Positions 1 to 7,680 of a stretch of DNA of 34,870 nucleotides are shown piece by piece (the first letter of the stretch is position 1; each line of letters starts with the position of its first letter). Below the pieces are notes generated by a model. The model ran no database searches and was not told where the DNA came from. It saw only the letters and a list, made by a program, of their open reading frames with translations. The position numbers and the translations under genes were made by a program. The stretch is from Acidobacteriota bacterium (GTDB lineage: Bacteria > Acidobacteriota > Thermoanaerobaculia > Multivoradales > J023), in contig JAJCXO010000248.1 in assembly GCA_029263395.1 (NCBI GenBank), positions 1 to 34,870 on the forward strand, given 5' to 3'.

Positions 1-64
1 GGACTAACAGCCGATAGCTCGGACCGTCCCGTCAGGAGCGTCATCAACAGTGTGAGGGTTTTAC

Positions 65-79
65 CCCTCGCGCGGAGGG
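65..79 (-). terminator. Possible terminator hairpin after the orphan gene
   Basis: CCCTC and GAGGG (5 bp) are separated by GCGCG just past the stop codon of the gene ending at 82. An alternative stem, GAGGG at 54-58 with CCCTC at 65-69, shares one arm. There is no T-run after the stem on the minus strand, so this is only a weak candidate. Nothing else was recognised in bases 1-81. Confidence 0.25.
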
Positions 80-81
80 CA

Positions 82-435
82 CTAGTTTGCTGTGTCCTCG
101 GAGGCGCCTTCCTCTTCGAGGATGTCGAGGTGGCCCAGGCCTTCCAAGGAATCGACATCGAGCTCAGCGACGCAGCGCACCTTGACGTAGTCGAGGGTCA
201 GGTTGCCGGCCATTTTGATCTTGCCAGACTTGTTGTCCCAATCCGCGCCAGCGAGATCGGAATGGTCAGGATCGAGGCGAAACCCGAGCTCGGTGCCGCC
301 CCGGGTCTCGGTGAACTTGATGTGGACGTAGTCGCGACCAATACAGTCCTGCAGCTCCTGATGCGGATCGTCGAGCCGACTTGGGAAAATGACCTTGTGA
401 TCACCCTTGGACAGTTTGTGTGGAAGCTCGCTCAC
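82..435 (-). CDS. Conserved-looking small soluble protein of unknown function
   Basis: This is a 117-residue acidic protein with no signal peptide or membrane segment. It starts at GTG (433-435), preceded by a strong AAAGGAG about 7 bases upstream, which decides both strand and start. I do not recognise the family. Visible features are a central segment around TETRGGTELGFRLD (about residues 42-55), a lysine- and glycine-rich stretch DNKSGKIKMAGNLTLDYVKV, and an acidic C-terminus ending in LDILEEEGASEDTAN, with many Asp and Glu residues. The look is of a small beta-rich binding or subunit protein, but that is inference. It lies on the same strand as the SDR and transporter operon, 204 bp downstream of its last gene, so it probably has its own promoter. 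The 178-residue frame on the opposite strand is a shadow. Confidence 0.7.
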   Translation of the reverse strand: MSELPHKLSKGDHKVIFPSRLDDPHQELQDCIGRDYVHIKFTETRGGTELGFRLDPDHSDLAGADWDNKSGKIKMAGNLTLDYVKVRCVAELDVDSLEGLGHLDILEEEGASEDTAN

Positions 436-520
436 GTATTTTCTCCTTTGTTCGAAATCCTGGTTGCGTTGTGCTTCGGGTTGCGTTCCCTTGCGATGTC
501 GTCGCTGGGCGGTGATTCGT

Positions 521-551
521 CTTGGACGATATTCGCTTTGGACGATATTCG
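521..551. repeat. 16-bp direct repeat upstream of the orphan gene
   Basis: TTGGACGATATTCG occurs at 522-535 and again at 538-551, a 16-bp period, with a further partial ATTCG just before at 515-519. The repeat lies in the 204-bp gap (436-639) between the SDR operon and the GTG start at 435, about 85-115 bp upstream of that start. That position is compatible with a tandem activator or repressor site. No convincing -35/-10 pair was picked out and nothing else is recognised in the gap. Confidence 0.5.
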
Positions 552-639
552 AAAGCGCCTTTCGGCTCGATGTTTCAGAAAGATTTAGTAGGAAGTGATA
601 AATCTTGGCATGTCAGAGTGACTTGACTGTGGCCAAGCA

Positions 640-1422
640 TCAATAAGGCGTATCCCCACCGTCGACATTGATCGCCTGACCACGGATGATATCCGCTTGA
701 CTCGAGAGTAGGAAGACGATCACCCGCCCGACCTCGATCGGCTGAATGTGACGACCGAGCTGGGCCGGGGTCATGGTGGCCAGCAACTGTTCGGGCTCGT
801 CGCCGGTGCGTTTGGCGATCCAGGCCGCAACCTCACCGAGCATCGGTGTTTCGACGCCACCGGGACAGACGGCGTTGACGTTGATGCCATGCTCCGCCCA
901 TTCGGCCGCCAACGAACGAGTCAGGCTGATCACCGCCGCTTTGCTGGCGTTGTAGCCAGCCATGTTGGGATAACCCACCTTGCCGGCGTTGGAGGCTATG
1001 TTGACGATGGCGCCGCCTTCATCAGGTTGGGTGATCATTTGGCGCGCAGCGATCTGGCAGCAGGTGGCGACCCCCTGAACGTTAACCGCGAGTTGGCGAT
1101 CGAGGTCGTCCGCTGGGCTGTGTAAGGCGCTGCCCATCGCCAGGACCCCCGCGTTGTTGACCAGGCCATCGAGACGTCCGAAACGCTCGACTCCTTGTTC
1201 GATGGCGCCTGCGACCGCGGAGCGATCCGTGACGTCGGCAGCAAGGGCCAACGTACGGTCGCCTTCCGGATCGATGTGGTGGGCGGTGGCTCGAGCAGCG
1301 GGCAGGGTCAGGTCGGTGAGAATCAAGTGTGCGCCTGCGTCGATCACCGCCTGAGCGGTGCCGCGGCCGATCCCTTGACCGGCGCCGGTGATCAGGATGG
1401 TTTTGTTGTTGAGCATGAGCAT
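640..1422 (-). CDS. Short-chain dehydrogenase/reductase (SDR), probably NAD-dependent
   Basis: A classical SDR of 260 residues with a Rossmann fold. The cofactor motif TGAGQGIG is at residues 12-19, NNAG at 89-92, catalytic Asn114, Ser144 and the YNASK motif giving Tyr157 and Lys161. Asp37 at the end of beta strand 2 (LILTDL) favours NAD(H) over NADP(H), by family rules. The C-terminal GQAINVDGGDTPY is the usual SDR ending. The ATG at 1422 overlaps the upstream SDR stop as TGATG, implying translational coupling; an ATG two codons later is an alternative. It is the last gene of the transporter operon. The substrate is unknown; a sugar or polyol freed from the imported compound is plausible. 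Confidence 0.9.
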   Translation of the reverse strand: MLMLNNKTILITGAGQGIGRGTAQAVIDAGAHLILTDLTLPAARATAHHIDPEGDRTLALAADVTDRSAVAGAIEQGVERFGRLDGLVNNAGVLAMGSALHSPADDLDRQLAVNVQGVATCCQIAARQMITQPDEGGAIVNIASNAGKVGYPNMAGYNASKAAVISLTRSLAAEWAEHGINVNAVCPGGVETPMLGEVAAWIAKRTGDEPEQLLATMTPAQLGRHIQPIEVGRVIVFLLSSQADIIRGQAINVDGGDTPY

Positions 1423-2207
1423 CAGAAAATCGGATGGGTGGTGACGCCGCCGTCGACCCGGAGATCGGTGCCGGTGATCCAGCGGGCGCCGACGGACGCC
1501 AGGAATAGGCAGGCGTCCGCCACGTCGTCGGGGTGTCCGAGGCGAGTTAGCGGTGCGGCGGCCTGCCAGCGTTTGACGCCATCAGGCCATTGGTCTTCGA
1601 TACCGGGGCGACCGATCAGGCCTGGGGACACCGAGTTGACCCGGATACCGTGAGGACCAAGCTCGAGGGCGGCGGAACGGGTGTGCATCAACACGCCAGC
1701 TTTGGCGGCGGAGTAGTGGGAGTGCATGGGTGCCGGGTGTGTCCCTTCGATCGAGGCAATGTTGATGATCGCGCCACCGTTGCCCTGGTCGATCAGACGC
1801 TTACCGGCGCCGCGAGTGACTAGGAAAACGCTTCTGAGGTTGGCGTCCAACGATTGATCCCAGTCGTCTGTGCTCATTTCGGTCAAGCCAGCGAGGGGGT
1901 AGATACCGGCGTTGTTGATCACCACGTCGAGCCGAGCGAAGGCGGTGACGGCATGGTCGAGCAGAGTCTCGACGTCAGCGGCGCGGGTGACGTCGGCACG
2001 GACGGTGATCGCCTGTCGACCGAGGGCTTCGATATCGGCGCGGACCGTCTCGGCGCCTTCGGCACTCGACCGGTAGCTGACGACAAGATCGGCACCTGCT
2101 GCGGCAAATCGACGGGCGATACCGGCACCGATGCCACTGCCAGCGCCAGTCACCAGGACGACGCGACCGGTGAAGTCGAGCAGCGACTCGACGGCGGGTG
2201 AAGTCAT
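1422..2207 (-). CDS. Short-chain dehydrogenase/reductase (SDR), probably NADP-dependent
   Basis: A 261-residue classical SDR. TGAGSGIG is at residues 20-27, NNAG at 98-101, Asn123, Ser152 and YSAAK with Tyr165 and Lys169. After beta strand 2 the sequence reads VVSYRS. The arginine at 46 and the absence of an acidic residue there suggest NADP(H), in contrast with the next SDR. The C-terminus has the family pattern ITGTDLRVDGG. It overlaps the permease gene by 4 bp (ATGA) and the following SDR by 1 bp (TGATG). Two SDRs with opposite predicted cofactor preference side by side could run successive oxidation and reduction steps on a sugar, which is inference. Confidence 0.9.
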   Translation of the reverse strand: MTSPAVESLLDFTGRVVLVTGAGSGIGAGIARRFAAAGADLVVSYRSSAEGAETVRADIEALGRQAITVRADVTRAADVETLLDHAVTAFARLDVVINNAGIYPLAGLTEMSTDDWDQSLDANLRSVFLVTRGAGKRLIDQGNGGAIINIASIEGTHPAPMHSHYSAAKAGVLMHTRSAALELGPHGIRVNSVSPGLIGRPGIEDQWPDGVKRWQAAAPLTRLGHPDDVADACLFLASVGARWITGTDLRVDGGVTTHPIF

Positions 2208-3118
2208 GGCTGGAGGCCTTTCTGTTGAGCTCTTCGAGAATTGATGATGGCCAGCCCGATCAGCGTCACTACGTAGGGCAGCATCTCGGTCAGCTGCGAC
2301 GGGATGTCGCGTCCCTGCAGGCGGAAGCCTAACGAATCGGTGAAACCAAACACCAGACAGGCGACCGCGACGCCTACCGGGTGAGCTCGACCGAGCAGCA
2401 CCGCAACCACTGCGATCCAGCCCCGGCCAGCACTCATCCCCTCGACGAACAAGGTGACGCTACCGAGGGAAAGTTGAGCTCCGGCGAGGCCGCAGAGCAT
2501 GCCAGACACGATCAATGCAGCCGCTTGGACGCGTCGAGTGTTCACTCCCAAGGTGGCGGCAGCATCGGGTTGCTCGCCAACCCCCCGCAGGCGCAGCCCG
2601 AGAGGGTGGTGAAACAGCACGACCCAGACGATCGCCACCAGCATGAGCGCGGCATACACCAACCAGCTGTGTCCCGAAAGTAACGGACCGACGATAGGGA
2701 TGGCTTCGATCAAGGGTAATCGCACGCTACCCAGGCCTTCGATCCGCGGATCTTGAAAGGCGCCCTTGACGCCAAACAGTGCCCGCAACAAGAAGACGGT
2801 GAGGCCGGACGCCAGGAGATTGAGGGCGATGCCGACGACTATCTCGTCGCTTCTCAGGCCGACGACAAATCCTGCATACAGCGCGGCAAGGGCTGCCCCG
2901 GCCACCACCGCCGCACCGACGCCGCCGAGGACACCGGCGTAATAGCTGCCGGCGACGGCAGCAAAGGCACCGGTCAGCATCAACCCTTCGAGGGCGATGT
3001 TGAAGATCCCGGCACGTTCGCAGATCAAGCCGCCAAGGGCGGCGAGAAGCAGCGGCGTGGCGAAGCGCATCGTCGAGCTCAGTAGTGCAGCGTCAAACAG
3101 GTTGGCGAGCTCGTTCAT
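2204..3118 (-). CDS. ABC transporter permease, BMP/nucleoside family (NupQ/YufQ-like)
   Basis: A hydrophobic 304-residue inner-membrane protein with about eight membrane segments. It belongs to the branched-chain-permease-like family that pairs with BMP binding proteins. The early motif GLICERAGIFNIALEGLML (about residues 29-47) is the family hallmark, where an E-G-L/M loop follows the first segments. GLRLRGVGEQPDAAATLGVN, about two thirds along, is the cytoplasmic loop expected to contact the ATPase. It overlaps the other permease upstream and the SDR downstream by 4 bp each (ATGA), so it is cotranscribed. It should form a heterodimer with the neighbouring permease for uptake of nucleosides or similar ligands. 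Confidence 0.92.
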   Translation of the reverse strand: MNELANLFDAALLSSTMRFATPLLLAALGGLICERAGIFNIALEGLMLTGAFAAVAGSYYAGVLGGVGAAVVAGAALAALYAGFVVGLRSDEIVVGIALNLLASGLTVFLLRALFGVKGAFQDPRIEGLGSVRLPLIEAIPIVGPLLSGHSWLVYAALMLVAIVWVVLFHHPLGLRLRGVGEQPDAAATLGVNTRRVQAAALIVSGMLCGLAGAQLSLGSVTLFVEGMSAGRGWIAVVAVLLGRAHPVGVAVACLVFGFTDSLGFRLQGRDIPSQLTEMLPYVVTLIGLAIINSRRAQQKGLQP

Positions 3119-4218
3119 GATGAACTCGCTTTTTCAGCGGGGGCATCCCGGTGGGTTGGCGTCAATAGACGGCTGCGGGCCGCAATCAGCAGAATCATCA
3201 AGGCTTGTAACACTCGGGACAGTTCTCGCGGCACTTGGGCGCCGCGCTCCATGCCAAAACCGCCAGTGTGGACGGCGGCAAAGAACAGGCCGGCGGCGAG
3301 AACGCCGAGGGGACTCGAGCCTGCCAGCAACGCGGCCATCAAGCCGGTCCAAGCGTAGAGCGGGGCGGTCAACGCGTTGTCGATAAAGCGGTGATGGGTG
3401 CCGAGCACTTCCATCGCCCCGACCAGGCCGGCGATGCTGCCGCTGATCGCCATCGTGCCGAAGCCGAGGCGGACGGTGTTGATGCCGCCGTAGCGAGCAA
3501 AGTCAGGATTGAGGCCGGTCATGCGCAACTCGTAGCCGACCCGGGTGCGGCGTACTACCCAGGTGGCGACCAGTACCAGGGCCAACACCATCAAGGCACC
3601 GACGTGGAGTCGCGTTCCAGGCACCAGGTAGGCGAGCTCAACCCCCTCTGGAACACGGTGGGTCTGTGACATGCCGGAGGCGACATCGCGCAGCGGGTGA
3701 TTGACGAGATAGGACGCCAAGTAGCGTGCCGGATAGTTGAGCAACAGAGTGCCGATCAGCAACGGGACTCGAAAGACACGATCGAGACCGGTCGCCAACA
3801 ACGCCCAGGCGGCACCCGCAACAGCCCCGCCGACGAGCGATACCGGCAGCAGCAACCATCCCGGGAGCGGCAGATAAAGTGCCACCAGCGCTGACGTCAG
3901 GCCGCCGAGCACTAACTGGCCTTCGCCGCCCAGGTTGAGGTAGCCGCCGCGCAGGGCAATTGTGATGGCCAGTCCCATGCCGACGATCGGCGTAGCACGG
4001 GCCAGAGTCGCCATCAGGTTGGCGAGCTTGCGACCCCCGAGAGCACCTTCGAACATAGCGCGATAGGCCGCCAGCGGATCGTGTCCGGTGACGAGCATCA
4101 ACAAGGCACCGAGCACCAAGGCACCGAGCACGGCTAGGAGAGGCGCGGCGAGCGGTCGCAGACGTTGGGTGAGTTGGCTGCTGCTGCTGCCGTCCTGAGT
4201 GGCGCGGTGGGTACTCAT
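3115..4218 (-). CDS. ABC transporter permease, BMP/nucleoside family (NupP/YufP-like)
   Basis: A 367-residue membrane protein with roughly ten hydrophobic segments, the second permease of the BMP-type transporter. The loop motif GYLNLGGEGQLVLGG (about residues 91-105) corresponds to the GxxNIGGEGQ hallmark of this family. GYELRMTGLNPDFARYGGIN resembles the ATPase-contact loop. The first membrane segment carries a perfect 15-bp tandem duplication at 4102-4131, which reads LGALV/LGALL in the protein. The gene overlaps the ATPase gene and the next permease by 4 bp each. The substrate is inferred from the linked phosphorylase to be a nucleoside; the sequence alone does not show it. Confidence 0.92.
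   Translation of the reverse strand: MSTHRATQDGSSSSQLTQRLRPLAAPLLAVLGALVLGALLMLVTGHDPLAAYRAMFEGALGGRKLANLMATLARATPIVGMGLAITIALRGGYLNLGGEGQLVLGGLTSALVALYLPLPGWLLLPVSLVGGAVAGAAWALLATGLDRVFRVPLLIGTLLLNYPARYLASYLVNHPLRDVASGMSQTHRVPEGVELAYLVPGTRLHVGALMVLALVLVATWVVRRTRVGYELRMTGLNPDFARYGGINTVRLGFGTMAISGSIAGLVGAMEVLGTHHRFIDNALTAPLYAWTGLMAALLAGSSPLGVLAAGLFFAAVHTGGFGMERGAQVPRELSRVLQALMILLIAARSRLLTPTHRDAPAEKASSS
4102..4131. repeat. 15-bp perfect tandem duplication in a permease gene
   Basis: CAAGGCACCGAGCAC occurs at 4102-4116 and again at 4117-4131. It is in frame (five codons) and lies within the first membrane segment of the permease, adding LGALV/LGALL. Confidence 0.85.
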
Positions 4219-5756
4219 ACCTCGCCTCCCGCAGCCAGCAGGCCGATCGTGGCTTCGGCAGCTGGATCGTTGGCCAGCTCTTCAGCTAGCAATTCACCGA
4301 CGATTCGTCCTTCGAACATCACTAAGATGCGGTCACAGAGCGCCAGGATCTCGCTCGATTCGGCGGAGCTCAGCAGGACGGCGCGCCCTTGGTCGCGGAC
4401 CGCGAGTAAATTGTGGTGGATGCTCTCAGCGGCGCCGACGTCGACCCCTTGGGTGGGTTGCTCAGCAATCAACACCAACGGCTCCTGGGCCAATTCACGG
4501 GCGGTGACCACTTTCTGCCGGTTGCCACCTGACAGGTGATCTACCGCCTCCCGCACTGAGGCGATCTTGATATCAAAACGTTCCACCAAATCCGTGGTGT
4601 AACGCTCAATCCCAGCCTGGGACAACACGCCACGTTGGGTCAGAGTTGGGTTGTGACGTCCCGTCAGGATCAGGTTGTCAGCGACACTAGCGGCCAGCGC
4701 CAGCCCAACCCGGTTGCGGTCTTCCGGGATGTAGGCCAGCCCCGCCTGTCGCCGAGCCGCGATGGATGTGGCGGTTACGTCGTCTTGATTCAGCAGGATA
4801 CGTCCCGCGGCTGGGGAGCGTAGGCCAGCGATGGCGGCCACCAGCTCACTCTGGCCATTGCCGGCGACGCCGGCCAGGCCGACGATCTCGCCGGCCCGCA
4901 CTTCGAAGCTGACTTGGTCGACAATCCGCCGTCCTGTGTTGTCGAGTACCACCAAGTTGTTGACCGCCAGCAATGACTCACCGGTCGCTTGGGGTACTTT
5001 GGCCAATTGGGGCAGTAGATCCCGACCGACCATGTGTCGACAGAGCGCCTCAGGGGATGAGTCCGCTACCGCAACCGTGGCTTCGACCATGCCACCTCGT
5101 AACACGGTGGCATGGTCGGCGAGATCCATCACTTCTTGCAGTTTGTGAGTGATGAAGATCACCGTTTTCCCCTGGCTCGCCAGCTCGCGCAAGATCTGGA
5201 ACAGTCCTTGTCGCTCCTGGGGTGTCAGCACCGCCGTCGGCTCGTCGAGAATCAGCACCCGGGCGTCCCGGTAGAGTGTCTTTAGGATCTCTACGCGTTG
5301 TCGCGAGCCGACCGGTAAATCCGCCACCCGAGCCGCAGGATCGACCTGGAGCCCGTAACGTTCGGCCAATTCGGCAACTTGCCGGGCGGCAGCGGTGCGG
5401 TCGAGCAATCCCCAGCGTTGCGGCTCACGACCATAAACCACGTTTTCGGCCACGGTCAGGGACGGGAACAACATGAAATGTTGATGGACCATGCCGATGC
5501 CAGCGTGGATGGCGTCGGTCGGGGAGCGGAAGCGCTGGGCTTTGCCGTCGAGCAGGATCTCACCGTCATCGGGTGGATACAGACCGTACAGGACGCGCAT
5601 TAAAGTGGTCTTGCCGGCACCGTTTTCTCCCAGCAGGGCGCGGATCTCACCGGGGGCGACCGCCAAATCGATGTGGTCGTTTGCCAACACGCCCGGGAAG
5701 CGTTTGACGATGCCGCGCAGCTCGAGAGCCGGTGCCTCGGACGACGTCGCCACCAC
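4215..5756 (-). CDS. ABC transporter ATPase with two nucleotide-binding domains, BMP/nucleoside type
   Basis: Two fused ABC domains, as in ribose and nucleoside importers (RbsA/NupO/YufO type). Domain 1 has Walker A GENGAGKT, a relaxed signature LPVGSRQRVEI and Walker B VLILDEPTAVLTP. Domain 2 has a degenerate Walker A (AGNGQSE, no lysine), signature LSGGNRQK and Walker B IAEQPTQGVDVGA. This asymmetry is normal for the family. The open frame extends to 5873, but that part overlaps the end of the lipoprotein gene. Tandem GTG codons at 5756 and 5753, 5 bp after the lipoprotein stop with a GAGGGA upstream, are the likelier start and give about 513 residues, the usual size. It energises the two downstream permeases from the cytoplasmic face. 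Confidence 0.92.
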   Translation of the reverse strand: MVATSSEAPALELRGIVKRFPGVLANDHIDLAVAPGEIRALLGENGAGKTTLMRVLYGLYPPDDGEILLDGKAQRFRSPTDAIHAGIGMVHQHFMLFPSLTVAENVVYGREPQRWGLLDRTAAARQVAELAERYGLQVDPAARVADLPVGSRQRVEILKTLYRDARVLILDEPTAVLTPQERQGLFQILRELASQGKTVIFITHKLQEVMDLADHATVLRGGMVEATVAVADSSPEALCRHMVGRDLLPQLAKVPQATGESLLAVNNLVVLDNTGRRIVDQVSFEVRAGEIVGLAGVAGNGQSELVAAIAGLRSPAAGRILLNQDDVTATSIAARRQAGLAYIPEDRNRVGLALAASVADNLILTGRHNPTLTQRGVLSQAGIERYTTDLVERFDIKIASVREAVDHLSGGNRQKVVTARELAQEPLVLIAEQPTQGVDVGAAESIHHNLLAVRDQGRAVLLSSAESSEILALCDRILVMFEGRIVGELLAEELANDPAAEATIGLLAAGGEV

Positions 5757-5761
5757 GCGGG

Positions 5762-6817
5762 CTATCGTCCCTCGGGAAACATCGGGTCTGGGATCTGGAT
5801 CTCGCCATCGACGATCTGGCGCACCAGGCCGCGCAGGGAGTCGAGCACCTCGGGATGATCGAGGATTCGGCATTGGCTCGACGCCGGGTCGTCGCTCGTC
5901 AACGTCACTAGGCCGACGCCGCCATTCGCCAGGCCAAATTCGAGTACCGGTTCGGAAGTGCCAGCGAGGATGGCATCAATCGCCTCGGGGATGACTACGT
6001 CGACCCGCTTGATCATATTCTCGACCACCACCTCGGGCGCTAAGGGGCATTGGTTGACGTCGATACCGAACGTCATAAAACCTTGTTGCTTGGCGGCTTC
6101 GAAGACTCCAAGATTGCCCGCCGCCGCCGCCGTCAAGATGTAGTCGGCGCCGTCGGCAGCCATCGCCAAGGCCTGCTCTTTGGCGCGTACCGGGTCGGCA
6201 AAAGGTTTCTCGCCTCCGACCCACAGCGTCGAGATTCGGATCTCCGGTGCGATGTGTCGTGCGCCCAGTGCAAAACTTTCGGTATACCGGTGGAGAAACG
6301 GAATGTCGAGGGCACCGATAACGCCGACATGGCCGGTCTGGGACAACGACGCCGCGGCGGCGCCGATCAAAAAGCCGGATTCATACTCCTTGAATACGCC
6401 GCAGTGGACGTTGGGTGGCGGGTTGTTGACACATTGATCGACGATCAGAAATTCGACGTCGGGATGTTCCTTGGCGGCGCGTGGAACGATGTCGCCAAAC
6501 TCGAAGCCGAGTACCAGCACCAGGTTGGCTCCTTCGGCGATCGCGGCGCGCACATTCTCGTCGCGGGTGGTGGGGTCCTCACTCTCGAGTACCAGTGTGC
6601 GGGCACCATGTTTGGCGGCTGCTTGCTCGATACCCTCCTGGCCCATGATCAAAAAAGGGTTGACCCCCATCGGCGACGGCGAAACGTAGGCGAACAGCGG
6701 TGTCTCGGGCACGTCGCCCTCACCTGGAGTCTCGGACGACGGGGCGCAGGCAACGGCGGTGATCAAGAGAGAGCAAGCGATGGTGCCTCCGCACAGCAGG
6801 CGATGGAAGGACCTCAT
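5762..6817 (-). CDS. BMP-family substrate-binding lipoprotein of the nucleoside-type ABC transporter
   Basis: A 351-residue secreted protein with a lipoprotein signal. It has a basic start (MRSFHR), a hydrophobic core and a cleavage site TAVAC with Cys24; Ala at -3 is a less common lipobox residue. An acidic linker follows. The mature part resembles the basic membrane protein family (PnrA/Med), with a two-lobed fold. Recognisable segments include VGVIGALDIPFLHRYTESFALG, ADYILTAAAAGNLGVFEAAK and FMTFGIDVNQCPLAPEVVV. Family members bind nucleosides. The ATG at 6817 has AGAGGA upstream and lies 28 bp after the phosphorylase stop, so it is probably in the same transcript. The ATPase start follows 5 bp after its TAG. 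Confidence 0.92.
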   Translation of the reverse strand: MRSFHRLLCGGTIACSLLITAVACAPSSETPGEGDVPETPLFAYVSPSPMGVNPFLIMGQEGIEQAAAKHGARTLVLESEDPTTRDENVRAAIAEGANLVLVLGFEFGDIVPRAAKEHPDVEFLIVDQCVNNPPPNVHCGVFKEYESGFLIGAAAASLSQTGHVGVIGALDIPFLHRYTESFALGARHIAPEIRISTLWVGGEKPFADPVRAKEQALAMAADGADYILTAAAAGNLGVFEAAKQQGFMTFGIDVNQCPLAPEVVVENMIKRVDVVIPEAIDAILAGTSEPVLEFGLANGGVGLVTLTSDDPASSQCRILDHPEVLDSLRGLVRQIVDGEIQIPDPMFPEGR

Positions 6818-6845
6818 GAAAGCAGTTCCTCTCGCGGGGGTTGAG

Positions 6846-7643
6846 CTATTCGGGGTTGATTTTGACGAGAGCGTGCAGCGCGATCCGCAGCGCTTGTTCG
6901 ACGCCCTCGGCGACGACGTTACGATGCGGATCGTAGGCGCTCATATCTTGCACTGCGAGGGTTGGATTACCGTCGACGGTGAGGATCGCGCCGGCCTTGA
7001 GGCCATGGAGAGCGGCAATCACGAAAAGTGTCGCTGCTTCCATTTCGACCGCGACCACCCGACTCGCCTTCCACACGGACCAATCCTGGCCCAGAGCCTT
7101 TGAAGGGTAAAACAGATCCGAAGTCAAGATCACCCCGGTGCGGCAGGGGGTCTTGACACTGTCTGCCGCTTTGGAAGTGTCTGCCGTTTTGGAACTGTCT
7201 GACGTTTTGATACCGGCCGCGGCGTTGACAAGTCCGGTGATCACCTGGTGGTGAGCCAACGCCGGGTAACCGAGCGGAATCAGTCGTGGTGTCAACCCTT
7301 CGTCGCGCACCGCTCCAGTGGCGATGATGGAGCTGCCGTCCGCGATACCGTCGGCCACCGCGCCACAGGTCCCCACGCGGATCAACACCCGGGCGCCACC
7401 ACGCGCCAGCTCTTCGAAAGCGAGGCCGGCACCCGCACTGCCGATGCCATGGGACACCACGGTGATCCGCTGACCTTCAAATCTTCCGGTGAAGGTCACG
7501 TACTCCCGGTTGTTTCCGACCTGCACCGAATCGCTGAGCAAGGTTGCGGCCTTGCGGGCGCGAGCCGGATCACCAACGACTAACACGCGTCGGGAGATAT
7601 CGTCCGGGGAGAGATGGAGTAGAGGGAGGCTTTCCTGAGGCAT
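6846..7643 (-). CDS. Nucleoside phosphorylase, uridine phosphorylase-like
   Basis: Member of the PNP/UDP phosphorylase family, which cleaves a nucleoside with phosphate to base and ribose-1-phosphate in the cytoplasm. It has VVGDPARA near the N-terminus (phosphate-site GDP.R), SHGIGSAGAG, RVGTCGAV (phosphate-binding Arg) and VEMEAATLF (ribose-binding Met-Glu). The frame opens at 7691, overlapping the divergent gene. The ATG at 7643 (MPQESLPLLHL) gives a normal 265 residues. An 18-bp tandem repeat at 7158-7211 inserts a low-complexity SKTADT-like stretch between conserved blocks, in an expected surface loop. Being first in the operon with a BMP transporter strongly suggests that imported nucleosides are the substrate. 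Uridine versus purine specificity is not certain. Confidence 0.9.
   Translation of the reverse strand: MPQESLPLLHLSPDDISRRVLVVGDPARARKAATLLSDSVQVGNNREYVTFTGRFEGQRITVVSHGIGSAGAGLAFEELARGGARVLIRVGTCGAVADGIADGSSIIATGAVRDEGLTPRLIPLGYPALAHHQVITGLVNAAAGIKTSDSSKTADTSKAADSVKTPCRTGVILTSDLFYPSKALGQDWSVWKASRVVAVEMEAATLFVIAALHGLKAGAILTVDGNPTLAVQDMSAYDPHRNVVAEGVEQALRIALHALVKINPE
7158..7211. repeat. 18-bp tandem repeat, three copies, inside the phosphorylase gene
   Basis: Units at 7158-7175, 7176-7193 and 7194-7211 differ at a few bases (first unit ACTGTCTGCCGCTTTGGA). The unit is six codons, so the frame is kept. It encodes repeats rich in Ser, Lys, Thr, Ala and Asp that are not part of the conserved phosphorylase core. 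Confidence 0.85.
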
Positions 7644-7680
7644 TGATGGCGTAGGATAGCACCCGATCAAGGAGTCTGAG

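Noticed and set aside
52-588. 178-residue plus-strand frame at the left edge
   Set aside because: It is antisense to the 82-435 gene, which has a strong AAAGGAG and better coding character. The plus frame has no such signal.
748-1125. Plus-strand frames antisense to the SDR and permease genes
   Set aside because: They are mirror frames of well-conserved minus-strand enzymes, a common artefact in GC-rich DNA.
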